A stretch of 64,000 bases of DNA from JBBDWK01 sp040902885 (lineage in GTDB: Bacteria > Acidobacteriota > Terriglobia > Bryobacterales > Bryobacteraceae): the NCBI GenBank assembly GCA_040902885.1, contig JBBDWK010000071.1:1-64000 (forward strand), written 5' to 3'. Made by a program: the position numbers and the translations under genes. Below the pieces are notes generated by a model. The model had not been told where the DNA came from, did no database searches, and saw nothing but the letters and a program-made list of their open reading frames with translations. Positions 9,239-17,804 of the stretch are shown in pieces. Each line of letters begins with the position of its first letter. Position 1 is the stretch's first letter.

Positions 9239-9257
9239 TCCATTTAAGGAGAAAAAC

Positions 9258-10451
9258 ATGACGAACGATTCGAGCCGGCGACGGTTTCTGACGGCGACGG
9301 CAACGGCAGGAGCGGCTGGGAGCGTGCTGGCCGGGCCTGGGCTCGCCGCGGCTGACACCAGCATCTATTCGCGGCTCGGCATCCGTCCGCTCATCAACGG
9401 GGTGGGCGTGGTGACGCATCTGGGCGGTTCCATCATGCCGCCGGAAGTTGTGCGCGCGATGGAAGAAGCGTCCAGGCATTTTGTGCCGCTGACGGAATTA
9501 CAGAAGAAGGTCGGCGCCCGCATTGCCGAACTACTGAACGCACCCGCTGCGATGGTCACCGGAGGCTGCGCTTCGGCCATCACCTTGGGAACGGCTGCCT
9601 GCGTGGCCGGCGGCGACGCCGAGAAACTGCGCCGGCTGCCCGACACGACGGGCATGAAGAACGAGATTGTTCAGCAGAAAAGCCATCGAGGCGGGTACGA
9701 ACAGCAGATGCTGCTTGTGGGCACGAAGATCGTTTGGGTGGAAACCCGCGAGGAACTCGATCGGGCGATCAACGAACGCACCGCGATGATGTTCTTCTAT
9801 AACGAGATGGAACCGGAGGGCAAGATCGGACGCGACGAATGGATTCGCGTGGGCAAGGAGCGGGGTGTTCCGACATTCAATGATGCCGCCTCCGATGCGA
9901 CTCCCGCGGGCAGGCTCTCGCAGTATGTGCGCGAAGGGTTCGATCTAGTGGCTTTTTCGGGCGGCAAGGCCCTGCGAGGTCCGCAGTGCTCGGGCCTGCT
10001 GATGGGGCGCAAAGATCTGATCGAAGCGGCGCTGCCGGCCACCAACCCGTACGCCAGCATCGGAAGAGGAATGAAGGTGGGCAAGGAAGAGATGGTCGGG
10101 CTGCTCGCCGCTGTGGAACGCTATCTTACGGTGGACCACGACCGCGAGATGAAGGAACTGGAAGCCCGCGCGTCGGACATGATTGGCGTTCTTTCCAAAA
10201 TTCCCGGCTTAACCGCGGAACGGCACATGCCCGAGATCGCCAATCGTGTTCCTCATGTCCGGCTGACCTGGAACGAACAAGGGTTCAAGTCTACAGCGGG
10301 AGACGTGGTCCATCGATTAATGGAGGGTGATCCTCCCATCGCTATTTCCCGCCGCGGCGACCGCCTTCTGCAGATTTCCGTTTGGATGATGCGCCCAGGG
10401 GAGCACCGGATCGTCACCAAACGGCTGCAGGAAATCTTCGTGGGAGCTTAA
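9258..10451 (+). CDS. SelA-like PLP-dependent enzyme (DgaE-related), Tat signal
   Basis: This 397-residue fold-type I PLP enzyme belongs to the SelA-like / D-glucosaminate-6-phosphate ammonia-lyase-related group. The ATG at 9258 is preceded by AAGGAGAAAAAC and opens a twin-arginine signal, SSRRRFLTATA, with cleavage likely after the Ala-rich stretch near 31. The PLP lysine is Lys237 in SGGKALRGPQ; VTGGCASA near 100-107 is the phosphate-binding loop. The frame is open 40 codons further upstream, but that overlaps the amidohydrolase gene and lacks a ribosome site. Pairing with the amidohydrolase suggests successive steps on an amino sugar or acylated amino acid. A Tat-exported PLP enzyme is unusual. 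Confidence 0.85.
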   Translation: MTNDSSRRRFLTATATAGAAGSVLAGPGLAAADTSIYSRLGIRPLINGVGVVTHLGGSIMPPEVVRAMEEASRHFVPLTELQKKVGARIAELLNAPAAMVTGGCASAITLGTAACVAGGDAEKLRRLPDTTGMKNEIVQQKSHRGGYEQQMLLVGTKIVWVETREELDRAINERTAMMFFYNEMEPEGKIGRDEWIRVGKERGVPTFNDAASDATPAGRLSQYVREGFDLVAFSGGKALRGPQCSGLLMGRKDLIEAALPATNPYASIGRGMKVGKEEMVGLLAAVERYLTVDHDREMKELEARASDMIGVLSKIPGLTAERHMPEIANRVPHVRLTWNEQGFKSTAGDVVHRLMEGDPPIAISRRGDRLLQISVWMMRPGEHRIVTKRLQEIFVGA

Positions 10452-10456
10452 GCGGA

Positions 10457-11329
10457 ATGAGGCGTCGAGCATTGCTCCAGATGCCGGTTCTGGCACTTGC
10501 CCAGACCAGACCATCCGGATTCAAACTGTCAGTAAGGGTCGAGCCATTATTCCCTAAGCTTTCCCTCGCGGTGCAGATCGAAAAGGTCGCCGAAGCTGGG
10601 TACCAAGGATTCGAGTTTGGCGATTGGCGCGCCGCGGATCCCAATCAGATCACGAAATTGAAGAACAAGCTGGGTCTTGAATGCGTGTGCCTGGTGGGAA
10701 ATCGTGGAGTGAATCCGAAGGGCATGGGCTTATGCGATCCTGCCGAGAGGGAAGGGTTTCTGGCAGAGCTTCGCGCCTCAACAGAAGCGGCTAAACGATT
10801 CGAAAGCACCCGCCTGGTGGTTTTGACGGGCTTCAAGGTTCCCGGCCGGTCGCGCGCGGAGCAACACGCCAGCATCGTCGAGGGCCTGAAGCGAGGTCAT
10901 GACGTGGTCGCCCGGCATGGTGTCTCGATGATCGTCGAACCGATCAATACGCTGGCGCCGGTAGAGCCGCTGAATCCTCAAGGCGACAACCACGCAAACT
11001 ACTATCTGGATCGCACGGCGGAGGCGTTCGAGATCCTGAGAGAGGTCGCCAGTCCTTACGTCAAGGTTCTTTACGACATCTATCACGTGCAGATCATGGA
11101 AGGAAATCTGATCGAGACCATCCGGAAGAACATCCGCGACATTGGGCACTTCCACGTCGGCGACGTTCCCGGCCGGCACGAACCGGGTACGGGCGAGATC
11201 CACTATGGCAACGTCTTTAAGGCCATCCGCGAGACGCGGTTTTCGGATTTCGTGGCCATGGAGTACGTGCCTTCCAAGGACGCGATGACGACACTCCGCG
11301 AGACCCGCGCTCTCGCGTTGGCGATGTAG
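10457..11329 (+). CDS. TIM-barrel sugar isomerase/lyase (hydroxypyruvate isomerase-like)
   Basis: This 290-residue xylose-isomerase-like TIM-barrel protein resembles hydroxypyruvate isomerase and sugar phosphate isomerase/epimerase. Expected metal ligands are present: Glu161 in IVEPINT, Asp207 and His210 in LYDIYHVQ, His233 in HFHVGD and Glu269 in AMEYVP. The N-terminus MRRRALLQMPVLALAQ looks like a short Tat-type signal. Start chosen at ATG 10457, five bases after the previous stop. In oxidative glycoside pathways such barrels act as 3-keto-glycoside lyases or 3-keto-sugar epimerases. With DUF1080 and Gfo/Idh upstream, that role is plausible but unproven. Confidence 0.85.
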   Translation: MRRRALLQMPVLALAQTRPSGFKLSVRVEPLFPKLSLAVQIEKVAEAGYQGFEFGDWRAADPNQITKLKNKLGLECVCLVGNRGVNPKGMGLCDPAEREGFLAELRASTEAAKRFESTRLVVLTGFKVPGRSRAEQHASIVEGLKRGHDVVARHGVSMIVEPINTLAPVEPLNPQGDNHANYYLDRTAEAFEILREVASPYVKVLYDIYHVQIMEGNLIETIRKNIRDIGHFHVGDVPGRHEPGTGEIHYGNVFKAIRETRFSDFVAMEYVPSKDAMTTLRETRALALAM

Positions 11330-11354
11330 CGACGCGTGCACCTCTGCTCGGCCA

Positions 11355-11393
11355 CTATGCTCTCATCATTTCGTCCCAGGTGACCTCGCGACG
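11355..11393 (-). pseudogene. C-terminal fossil of a Gfo/Idh gene
   Basis: The minus strand of this gap encodes RREVTWDEMMRA and a stop. This almost repeats the C-terminus of the Gfo/Idh protein ending at 18926 (RREVTWDEMMRSA). Third-position differences show it is not a very recent copy. Upstream on the minus strand the reading is lost at once and meets the end of the intact Gfo/Idh gene 13 bases away, so nearly the whole second gene has been deleted. Confidence 0.6.
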
Positions 11394-11406
11394 CCGGCGC
11401 CACCGC

Positions 11407-12468
11407 TCAGCTCATCTCGCCGGAAGCCCGCAGCAGAGTCTCGTGCAGCAGAAGCTCATGATCATAGGAGAGCTTCAGCGGCTGCTCACTCTTGATCGCG
11501 CGCGCCAGCTCCTGGAAATCCCCGACAAAACGCGGCTGCGGCGGCAGGGTGATGTCCTGCCAGCCCGCGGTATACGGCTCTTGGGGCTTGCGAAGGTGCA
11601 CTCGCATTCTTGGCGGTGACGATTCCGGCCAGACCATCACGGTTCCGTCAGTGCCGATCAGCTCGAGGGAGCGGTGGTCCCCGGCGCCTGCCATCCGCGC
11701 TGATTGTGCGATCGTCGCGAGTGCGCGGTCGTACTCCAGTACGGCGAGATTATTATCCGCCAGCTTATCGGGGACGCTCGTGTGGTGGCGAAGCCAGCTC
11801 TGCACTTTTCTGGGTCGGCCCAACAGCTCCACGATCCGGTCGATCACGTGCCCGCCCAGCTCGAACAGACCTCCGCCACGATATCGGGCCTCGACCGCCC
11901 GCTGCTCGGAATCGCGGTCGGAGTTCATCGTTCCGCGGACCATGAAGACTTCTCCGAGCCAACCGTTCCGCGCGGCGTCGAGCGCCGCGTTAACGCCCGC
12001 ATGCCAGCGCCATACGTAGCCGGTCTGGAAAAGCAGTTTCTTGCGGCGGGCCTCCTCCACCAATTCTTTGAAAGGCGCCCACTCATTGCCGGGGGGTTTC
12101 TCCAGGTGCAGATGCTTGCCGGCTCTGATAACCTTGCTACCCCAAGGCAACGCCTCCCAGACCTGACATTCGACGACGATGAGATGAATGGAGGGATCAG
12201 CCAGGAGTTCGGCCTCGCTCATCCATCGAAGGCCCTTGAAACGCGGGTCTTTCTGTGCTCGCTCCTTGGCCGCGGGATCGCTCTCGCAAATGCCGGCGAC
12301 CTCGTAGTCCCGCGAGTCCTGCATCGCCTTCAGCTTGCCCGTGGTATGACTGTGCTTGGTTCCGAGAATACCCGCGCGGACAACACCTGGCCCAGCCTGT
12401 GCGCCGGCCGGCCAGAGTAAGCCGCCGCCCGCAAATTGAAGTAGCTCTCTGCGATTTGTTTTTTTCAT
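11407..12468 (-). CDS. Gfo/Idh/MocA oxidoreductase
   Basis: This 353-residue protein has an N-terminal Tat-like signal (MKKTNRRELLQFAGGG, cleavage near 25), the Rossmann segment GILGTKHSHT, the catalytic motif LEKPPG and a second domain with GGHVIDRIVELLG. It is a diverged paralogue of the protein at 16733-17782: both carry ARNGWLG, KPPG, an LADN(N/T)LAVLEYD segment and end with HETLLR. It follows the receptor at 12472-15711 by three bases and must be its operon partner, so its substrate is probably delivered or sensed through that receptor. The precise sugar is unknown. Confidence 0.88.
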   Translation of the reverse strand: MKKTNRRELLQFAGGGLLWPAGAQAGPGVVRAGILGTKHSHTTGKLKAMQDSRDYEVAGICESDPAAKERAQKDPRFKGLRWMSEAELLADPSIHLIVVECQVWEALPWGSKVIRAGKHLHLEKPPGNEWAPFKELVEEARRKKLLFQTGYVWRWHAGVNAALDAARNGWLGEVFMVRGTMNSDRDSEQRAVEARYRGGGLFELGGHVIDRIVELLGRPRKVQSWLRHHTSVPDKLADNNLAVLEYDRALATIAQSARMAGAGDHRSLELIGTDGTVMVWPESSPPRMRVHLRKPQEPYTAGWQDITLPPQPRFVGDFQELARAIKSEQPLKLSYDHELLLHETLLRASGEMS

Positions 12469-12471
12469 CGA

Positions 12472-15400
12472 TTAGAAGGTCAAACGAATTGCGAACTGAA
12501 GGATGCGGGGGTCCTCCGCAGCGGTCGTTCGCATGAAGGTCGCGCTGTTCTGAGAGGCAGCCGGCCCTTGCAGATTGACGCGGTTGAAAACGTTGAATGC
12601 CTCGAAGCGCAGCGTCGCGCCGACCTGCTCGGTGATGGCGAACCGCTTGAACAAGCCGAGGTCTACAGAAGCGTAGCCAGGACCGCGGAAGACGTTGCGG
12701 CCAAGGTTGCCGAAGGTGCCCAATGTGGCGCCGCCGGTCCGGAATGCGGCCCTGTTCAGCCATTCCGCAATTACCTGATCACGGCTGCGGCCTTCGGGAA
12801 GGTAGGGATCGCCGATGAGGTCTGCGCGCTGGTTGCCCGTGCCGGTACGCGCGTTATCTACGCCGGAAGTGACCGTGAACGGAAAACCGCTCCAGAAGCT
12901 GGCGACACCGTTCAGGCTCCAGCCTCCAATGAGACTGTTGAGGACACGGTCCTGGGGCCGGATGGGCAGATCCCACAATCCGGAAATGTTGACCACGTGC
13001 CGTTTGTCGAAGTCCGCGGGACCTTTGTCGAAGCTCTGGTCGAACGGATTCGTGCGCGTGATGCCCGTGCCCTTGACAGCGGAGGAGTCGTCGATCGCTC
13101 TGGAGAACTGGTAGTTGGCCAGGACGGAAAAACCCGCGGCGAAACGGCGTTCCACGGTAAGTTGCAAGGCGTGGTACGTGGAGTTGCTGACCGGCTCGTA
13201 AAGTGCGACGGAGCCGGCCGGCTGCAGCGGACGACGCTGGTTGGTGGTGGCCGTGGTTGCGCCGGGAGCGAAAACGGCGGCATTGATCTCACGCTTGACG
13301 AGGAGTCGGGTCCCCTTCGAGGCAGCGTACGAAGCGCGGGCGACAAAACCGAAAGCGACTTCACGCTCGAGCGTCAGATTCCAGCTTTGGACGTAGCCGT
13401 TGCGGAAGTCCGGGGCGAACACCTCCTGGTTGGCGAATGCCGGGAAGGCGACATCGCTCGGCGGCGTCGTCGTGCCGGGGAATGGATTGGTAGTGCCGGC
13501 CCACGGATCGGCAAAGCTGTTCTGCGCGTTGCCGTTGATGGTGACCTGAGTGCCAAAGGGCGCCTGGTTGGACTGATTGTTCAAGGTGATCGTATTCGGC
13601 ATATCGAAAAAGATGCCGTAGCCGCCGCGCACGGAGGTTCGGCCATCGCCGAACAGGTCCCAGGCAAACCCGAGGCGAGGGCCGAAGTTACCCAGAGCGA
13701 CGTCGAAGCCTCCTTCGGGGACCCCCGAATCGCCCGGAAACACAACGCCTGCAGGGGCGTTGACGTAGCGCGTGGACCGTTGCCCCGGACGCCACGCGGC
13801 TAGTTTGCCGTCAAGCTCGCGATAAGGGAAGAAGGGCTCGAAGCGAACGCCGAGATCGAGATTGAACTGGCGGTGCACCTTCCAGGAGTCCTGCGCAAAC
13901 AGGCCCAGTCGATGGAACCGCGATTGGCGGTATTCGCCGATGCCTTGACGCAGGGTGTTGAAGCGGCCGAGGAGGAAGTCGGCGAGGGCATCACCCGTGA
14001 ATCCGGCCTGAGCGTTGAAATTCCACTGGCCGTTCGCCGTGAAATTATTGACGACGTCGCCGATTCCATAGCCGTACTCGCCGCCCAGGGTGAGCTGATG
14101 ACGACCCTTGGTCCAGCGCACGGTATCGCCAAACTGGTACTCGTCGCGAAGAAACTGGTTCGTGTCGCCAGTGTTCAGCGTACCGAAGTATCCCGCGACG
14201 GTAACGTGCCATTGCGGCTTGTCATCGTTAAAGTATCTGCTGCCAAGAGACGCGATACTGCGATCGGGAAATGCCGGAACGTTATTGCCGTCGGTGCGGT
14301 TGAAGCTGAAGAAAAGCTGGTTCGTGAGGTTGGCGCCTATGACGTGAGTATCCGTAATGCTGGCACTGCGATTGAGCCAGGTGCGGCCGACGGTTACCTC
14401 CAGATAGTTCGATGGATTGAGAACCGCCGGCGTTTCGGCATAAGAATTCCAGAATCGGCCCGTAACGCGGTTGTTGGTGGTTACCTGATGATCGATCCGG
14501 ACGAGGAATTGATCGTCATCGAAGTTGTTAGGGGCGGCGGTGAAGATCTGGTTACCGCTTGAGGGCGTTGGTACTTTCTCAAGAATCGCCAGACTAATGG
14601 GGCTGAGCTGCGCCGAGGGAATCTGATTGCCGGGATAGGGTTGGCGTGTTGCCGGATCGACGATCTGACGCGAGAGACCGGAAAAATCGCCGCGGCGCTG
14701 GGCGGCGCTCGGCACGACGATGCCGACCTCGTTTGGAGTCCGGCGCTCGAGTGTGGACTGGTAGCTGACGAAAAAGAAGGTCTTGTCCTTGCCGTTGTAA
14801 AGCCGCGGGAGGAGGACGGGGCCGCCCACGGTCGCGCCGGCCTGGTTGCGCTTCAGGCCGTCCTGGCGCTTCTCGCCATTGACGATCGGCGAGAAGAAAT
14901 TGGCGGCGTTGACTGCCTGGTTGCGAACGAACCAGAACCCACTGCCGTGGAACTGGTTCGTTCCGCTCTTGGTCACCGCGTTCACGATGCCGCCGGACTG
15001 GCGCCCAAACTCGGCGCTGAAATTGTTGGTCTGGACGCTGAACTCGTTGAGCGCGTCGGGGTTGGGCATCGGGTTGGGCGCGTTCGAGTAATGGTCATTG
15101 TTCTGCGCGCCGTCGAGGATGTAGTTCACGGCGTTGGAGCGGCTGCCGTTCACCGAGACGCCTCCGCGTACGCCAGGATAGGTTGTTCCGGAAGTGGTAT
15201 CGGCACGCCAGTCGGTGGCGGTCCCGACGATCAGCCTCATGAGCTGAGTCGGATTCCGTCCATTGAGCGGCAGCTCTTCGATGCGCTTCTGATCAACCAC
15301 TGACTTGAGCACGGCAGTCGTAGTGTCGACGGTAACGACGTCGCTCCTCACGGTTACTGTTTCCGTCGTGACGCCGATGGCGAGATTGATGTCAACTCGC

Positions 15401-15711
15401 GCGATCTCGTTCACCTGAAGCCGGACCCCTGCGGTCTCGAAGCGCTTGAAGCCCTGTGCCTCGGCGGTCAGGCTATACACGCCGATGGGCACTGCCCGGA
15501 TGGTGTACTGACCATCGGGGTCGGTCGTGGTCTGGAAACGCGCGCCGGTGCCTTCGTTGACCGCCAGCACCGTGATCGAAGACACCACGCTGCCGGAAGG
15601 GTCCCGCACAACGCCGGCAATCGAGCCTGTGACATTCTGCGAAAGGGCGAGACTGGCGCCTAATGCGGAGAGAGCCAGGGCCGCAGCGAAGCGGCTCAAG
15701 GTGGGTTTCAT
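12472..15711 (-). CDS. Oar-type TonB-dependent outer-membrane receptor
   Basis: This receptor has 1079 residues from the ATG at 15711, which is preceded by a good AGGAGG site; the longer open frame upstream adds 63 residues without signal character and is rejected. A signal peptide covers about 1-25 (ending LALSQ). A carboxypeptidase-regulatory-like domain with GQYTIRAVPIGVYSL occupies about 28-115. The plug carries ELPLNGRNPTQL and NYILDGAQNNDHYSN, a strong family signature. The barrel ends in FAIRLTF, with terminal Phe. A Gfo/Idh gene follows in the same operon. It is divergent from the bicupin and its two Gfo/Idh genes, suggesting a shared regulon. Confidence 0.9.
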   Translation of the reverse strand: MKPTLSRFAAALALSALGASLALSQNVTGSIAGVVRDPSGSVVSSITVLAVNEGTGARFQTTTDPDGQYTIRAVPIGVYSLTAEAQGFKRFETAGVRLQVNEIARVDINLAIGVTTETVTVRSDVVTVDTTTAVLKSVVDQKRIEELPLNGRNPTQLMRLIVGTATDWRADTTSGTTYPGVRGGVSVNGSRSNAVNYILDGAQNNDHYSNAPNPMPNPDALNEFSVQTNNFSAEFGRQSGGIVNAVTKSGTNQFHGSGFWFVRNQAVNAANFFSPIVNGEKRQDGLKRNQAGATVGGPVLLPRLYNGKDKTFFFVSYQSTLERRTPNEVGIVVPSAAQRRGDFSGLSRQIVDPATRQPYPGNQIPSAQLSPISLAILEKVPTPSSGNQIFTAAPNNFDDDQFLVRIDHQVTTNNRVTGRFWNSYAETPAVLNPSNYLEVTVGRTWLNRSASITDTHVIGANLTNQLFFSFNRTDGNNVPAFPDRSIASLGSRYFNDDKPQWHVTVAGYFGTLNTGDTNQFLRDEYQFGDTVRWTKGRHQLTLGGEYGYGIGDVVNNFTANGQWNFNAQAGFTGDALADFLLGRFNTLRQGIGEYRQSRFHRLGLFAQDSWKVHRQFNLDLGVRFEPFFPYRELDGKLAAWRPGQRSTRYVNAPAGVVFPGDSGVPEGGFDVALGNFGPRLGFAWDLFGDGRTSVRGGYGIFFDMPNTITLNNQSNQAPFGTQVTINGNAQNSFADPWAGTTNPFPGTTTPPSDVAFPAFANQEVFAPDFRNGYVQSWNLTLEREVAFGFVARASYAASKGTRLLVKREINAAVFAPGATTATTNQRRPLQPAGSVALYEPVSNSTYHALQLTVERRFAAGFSVLANYQFSRAIDDSSAVKGTGITRTNPFDQSFDKGPADFDKRHVVNISGLWDLPIRPQDRVLNSLIGGWSLNGVASFWSGFPFTVTSGVDNARTGTGNQRADLIGDPYLPEGRSRDQVIAEWLNRAAFRTGGATLGTFGNLGRNVFRGPGYASVDLGLFKRFAITEQVGATLRFEAFNVFNRVNLQGPAASQNSATFMRTTAAEDPRILQFAIRLTF

Positions 15712-15904
15712 GCGAACCTCCTCATTTTCCCCCGATGCAACCTGGTGTGCCAGAGTTTGGCGGCACCTAACTGAACCGATCTGCACTAGAGTGTACACCA
15801 CCCAAAATCGGAATACTTGCGGGTAGCCCGGACGTCGGCCTACGGTAGGGTGTCGGGTCGGCAGGCGGGTTTGACAACGCCTCAAATTCGCCGATCCCAA
15901 GGAG

Positions 15905-15919
15905 TATTATGTTGTCATG
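15905..15919 (+). promoter_or_regulatory. Candidate leaderless promoter, bicupin gene
   Basis: TATTAT at 15905-15910 is followed by exactly six bases and then ATG at 15917. Transcription would begin at or next to the start codon. An AAGGAG at 15899-15904 is 12 bases from this ATG, too far for ideal initiation, while the nearer ATG at 15909 opens only a 62-codon frame. The -35 region is not convincing. Confidence 0.45.
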
Positions 15920-16729
15920 CCTTGGAACAGGACGGAGTCCCGGCGTGTCGGGCGGCGTGTCATTGCGCGATCGCTGGTGGCATTTGCGCTCTGTCCTATT
16001 GCCGGCGCACAGACCGTCCGGGTTGTCCGATTCTCCGAAGGCAGCCCGTTTCAGATGGGCGAGGTCACTTCACGGCGTATCGTCCATCCGGGAATAGGGG
16101 CCAAGAAGACAACGTTGAACTACTCGGTTTCCAAACCGGGAGCCGAGTTCGCGCAGCACGTCCACGACTCCTCTGACGACACCATCTTGGTTTTGCAGGG
16201 CGAGGTGGATCTTCGACAGGGTGACTCGCGGAAGCGCTTTCGGGCGGGCGAATGCGCCTTCGTGCCTGCCGGACAGATTCACGGGACGATCACGGCAGGT
16301 ACTGGCGAGGCAATCATGATCAGCTTTCAGAACCCTCCCGACCTGATCCTCTATACCGGAGCGCGCGACTCCAAGAAGCGCGGCGCGGAGCCCCCCAAGG
16401 GTGTCATCACTCCCGACGCGGTGAAATTCCTGAACTTCGGCAGCAAGAACGGGCTCGTGACATCTCCGGTCATGGGATCGCGGCGAGCTGCCTTCGCGCA
16501 CAGGAAGCTCCAGTCATCGGAGACCTTCAAGGTGAAGGTCGCGGCCGACGGCGAGCAGTTGCTGTTCGTACGGAGCGGCTCGATCCAGGTCAAGGACGGC
16601 ACGGGCGGGTATTCTGCCGGCGAGAAGGATACCGTGTTCGTCACCGGACCGGCTGAACTGGACGTGACTGCCGCACCGGGGCAGGAGACCACGGTGATTC
16701 ACGTCCAAGCGCCACCAGCGGGCTCATAA
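15917..16729 (+). CDS. Secreted bicupin domain protein
   Basis: This 270-residue protein has a twin-arginine-like, long signal region (RRVGRRVIARSLVAFALCPIAGAQ, given here as two halves RRVGRRVIARS and LVAFALCPIAGAQ) and two cupin barrels. The first barrel has the metal motif HVHDSSDDTILVLQGEV with FVPAGQIHG (about 75-115). The second, at about 180-260, has a weaker motif (LLFVRSGSIQV, and FVTGPAELDV) without the His pair, so probably only the first binds metal. It is followed after three bases by a Gfo/Idh gene. Bicupins next to Gfo/Idh genes often act as sugar or keto-acid isomerases or storage-like domains; I cannot assign a reaction. Confidence 0.8.
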   Translation: MPWNRTESRRVGRRVIARSLVAFALCPIAGAQTVRVVRFSEGSPFQMGEVTSRRIVHPGIGAKKTTLNYSVSKPGAEFAQHVHDSSDDTILVLQGEVDLRQGDSRKRFRAGECAFVPAGQIHGTITAGTGEAIMISFQNPPDLILYTGARDSKKRGAEPPKGVITPDAVKFLNFGSKNGLVTSPVMGSRRAAFAHRKLQSSETFKVKVAADGEQLLFVRSGSIQVKDGTGGYSAGEKDTVFVTGPAELDVTAAPGQETTVIHVQAPPAGS

Positions 16730-16732
16730 CGC

Positions 16733-17782
16733 ATGCACCGCGGCGACCTCACTCGTAGAAGTTTCGCGGCAATGGCCGCGACGCCTGCGTTCTCCGCGTC
16801 CGGCGGGAAGATCCGCGTGGCGGTTGTGGGCACGGGTCACGGCCATGCTCTGAGCAAGATTCGCGCGCTGCGCACCATGCAGGAGTACGACCTGGCCGGC
16901 GTCTGCCGTCCCGATCGCAGCGAGCCGTCCCAGGCCGAACCCTTACGGAATGTGCAGTGGCTCTCGATCGACCAGATACTGGACGACGCGTCGATTGAGC
17001 TGGTCGCCGTTGAATCCGCCGATGTTGACCGCAATCTGGACCATGCCGAGCGATTCGTGCATGCCGGCAGATTCGTGCACCTCGACAAGCCGCCCGGAGC
17101 CCACCTGGAACGACTGCGAAAGCTGCTGGCGAATGCGGCCCAGCGCGGACGGGTCGTACAAATGGGCTACCAGTGGCGATACCACCCCGCGATGCAGGCC
17201 GCCGTCGAAGCTGCCCGCAATGGCTGGCTGGGGAGGATCTATCGGTTCCGAGCCTCCATCGATAAGCTGGTACTACCGGAGGAGCGTCGCCATCTCGCGA
17301 AATTTCGGGGCGGCATGATGTTCTCGGAAGGCTGCCACTTGGTCGACCGTGCGGTGGCAGTGCTCGGGAAGCCGAAAAAAGTAACGGGCTTCCTCCGTCA
17401 TGACTCGACACTTCATGACGGCTTGGCAGACAACACGCTAGCCGTGCTCGAGTACGATCACGCCGTGGCGGAAATCTCGCTTGCCGGCTTTCATGCGCAC
17501 GGCAGCCGGTATCGATTTCTGGAGATTCTGGGCACGAACGGCTTCGCCAGAGTGCAGCCGTACTCGTTTCCGTCGCGGCTGACAGTGGATCTCTCGGAAG
17601 CGGCTGGGCCTTACAAAGCCGGCGAGCAGGCTCTTGAACCGCCCCCGCCGCCCGGTCTCACCTATACGCCGGACTTTCGGGAGATGGCGGCGATCATCCG
17701 AACCGGGCAGCGGCCCTCGTATTCTGCCGAACACGATCTTGTCGCCCACGAAACTCTACTTCGCGTGTGCGGCATGCTGTGA
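16733..17782 (+). CDS. Gfo/Idh/MocA oxidoreductase, Tat-exported
   Basis: This 349-residue protein starts with the Tat-type signal DLTRRSFAAMAATPAFSA. The Rossmann motif is VVGTGHGHAL (about 26-35), the catalytic motif DKPPG near 119, and the C-terminal domain includes EGCHLVDRAVAVLGKP. It lies three bases after the bicupin and 22 bases before another Gfo/Idh gene, forming a three-gene unit. It is a paralogue of the protein at 11407-12468, at roughly one-third identity by eye, so the two are old relatives. NAD(P)-dependent oxidation or reduction of a sugar derivative is the family role. Confidence 0.88.
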   Translation: MHRGDLTRRSFAAMAATPAFSASGGKIRVAVVGTGHGHALSKIRALRTMQEYDLAGVCRPDRSEPSQAEPLRNVQWLSIDQILDDASIELVAVESADVDRNLDHAERFVHAGRFVHLDKPPGAHLERLRKLLANAAQRGRVVQMGYQWRYHPAMQAAVEAARNGWLGRIYRFRASIDKLVLPEERRHLAKFRGGMMFSEGCHLVDRAVAVLGKPKKVTGFLRHDSTLHDGLADNTLAVLEYDHAVAEISLAGFHAHGSRYRFLEILGTNGFARVQPYSFPSRLTVDLSEAAGPYKAGEQALEPPPPPGLTYTPDFREMAAIIRTGQRPSYSAEHDLVAHETLLRVCGML

Positions 17783-17804
17783 GATGGGTATCGAAGGAGT
17801 AACC

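Noticed and set aside
15871..15876. Perfect TTGACA upstream of the bicupin gene
   Set aside because: The nearest good -10 (TATTAT at 15905) is 28 bases away, far from the usual 16-18, so the two do not form one promoter.
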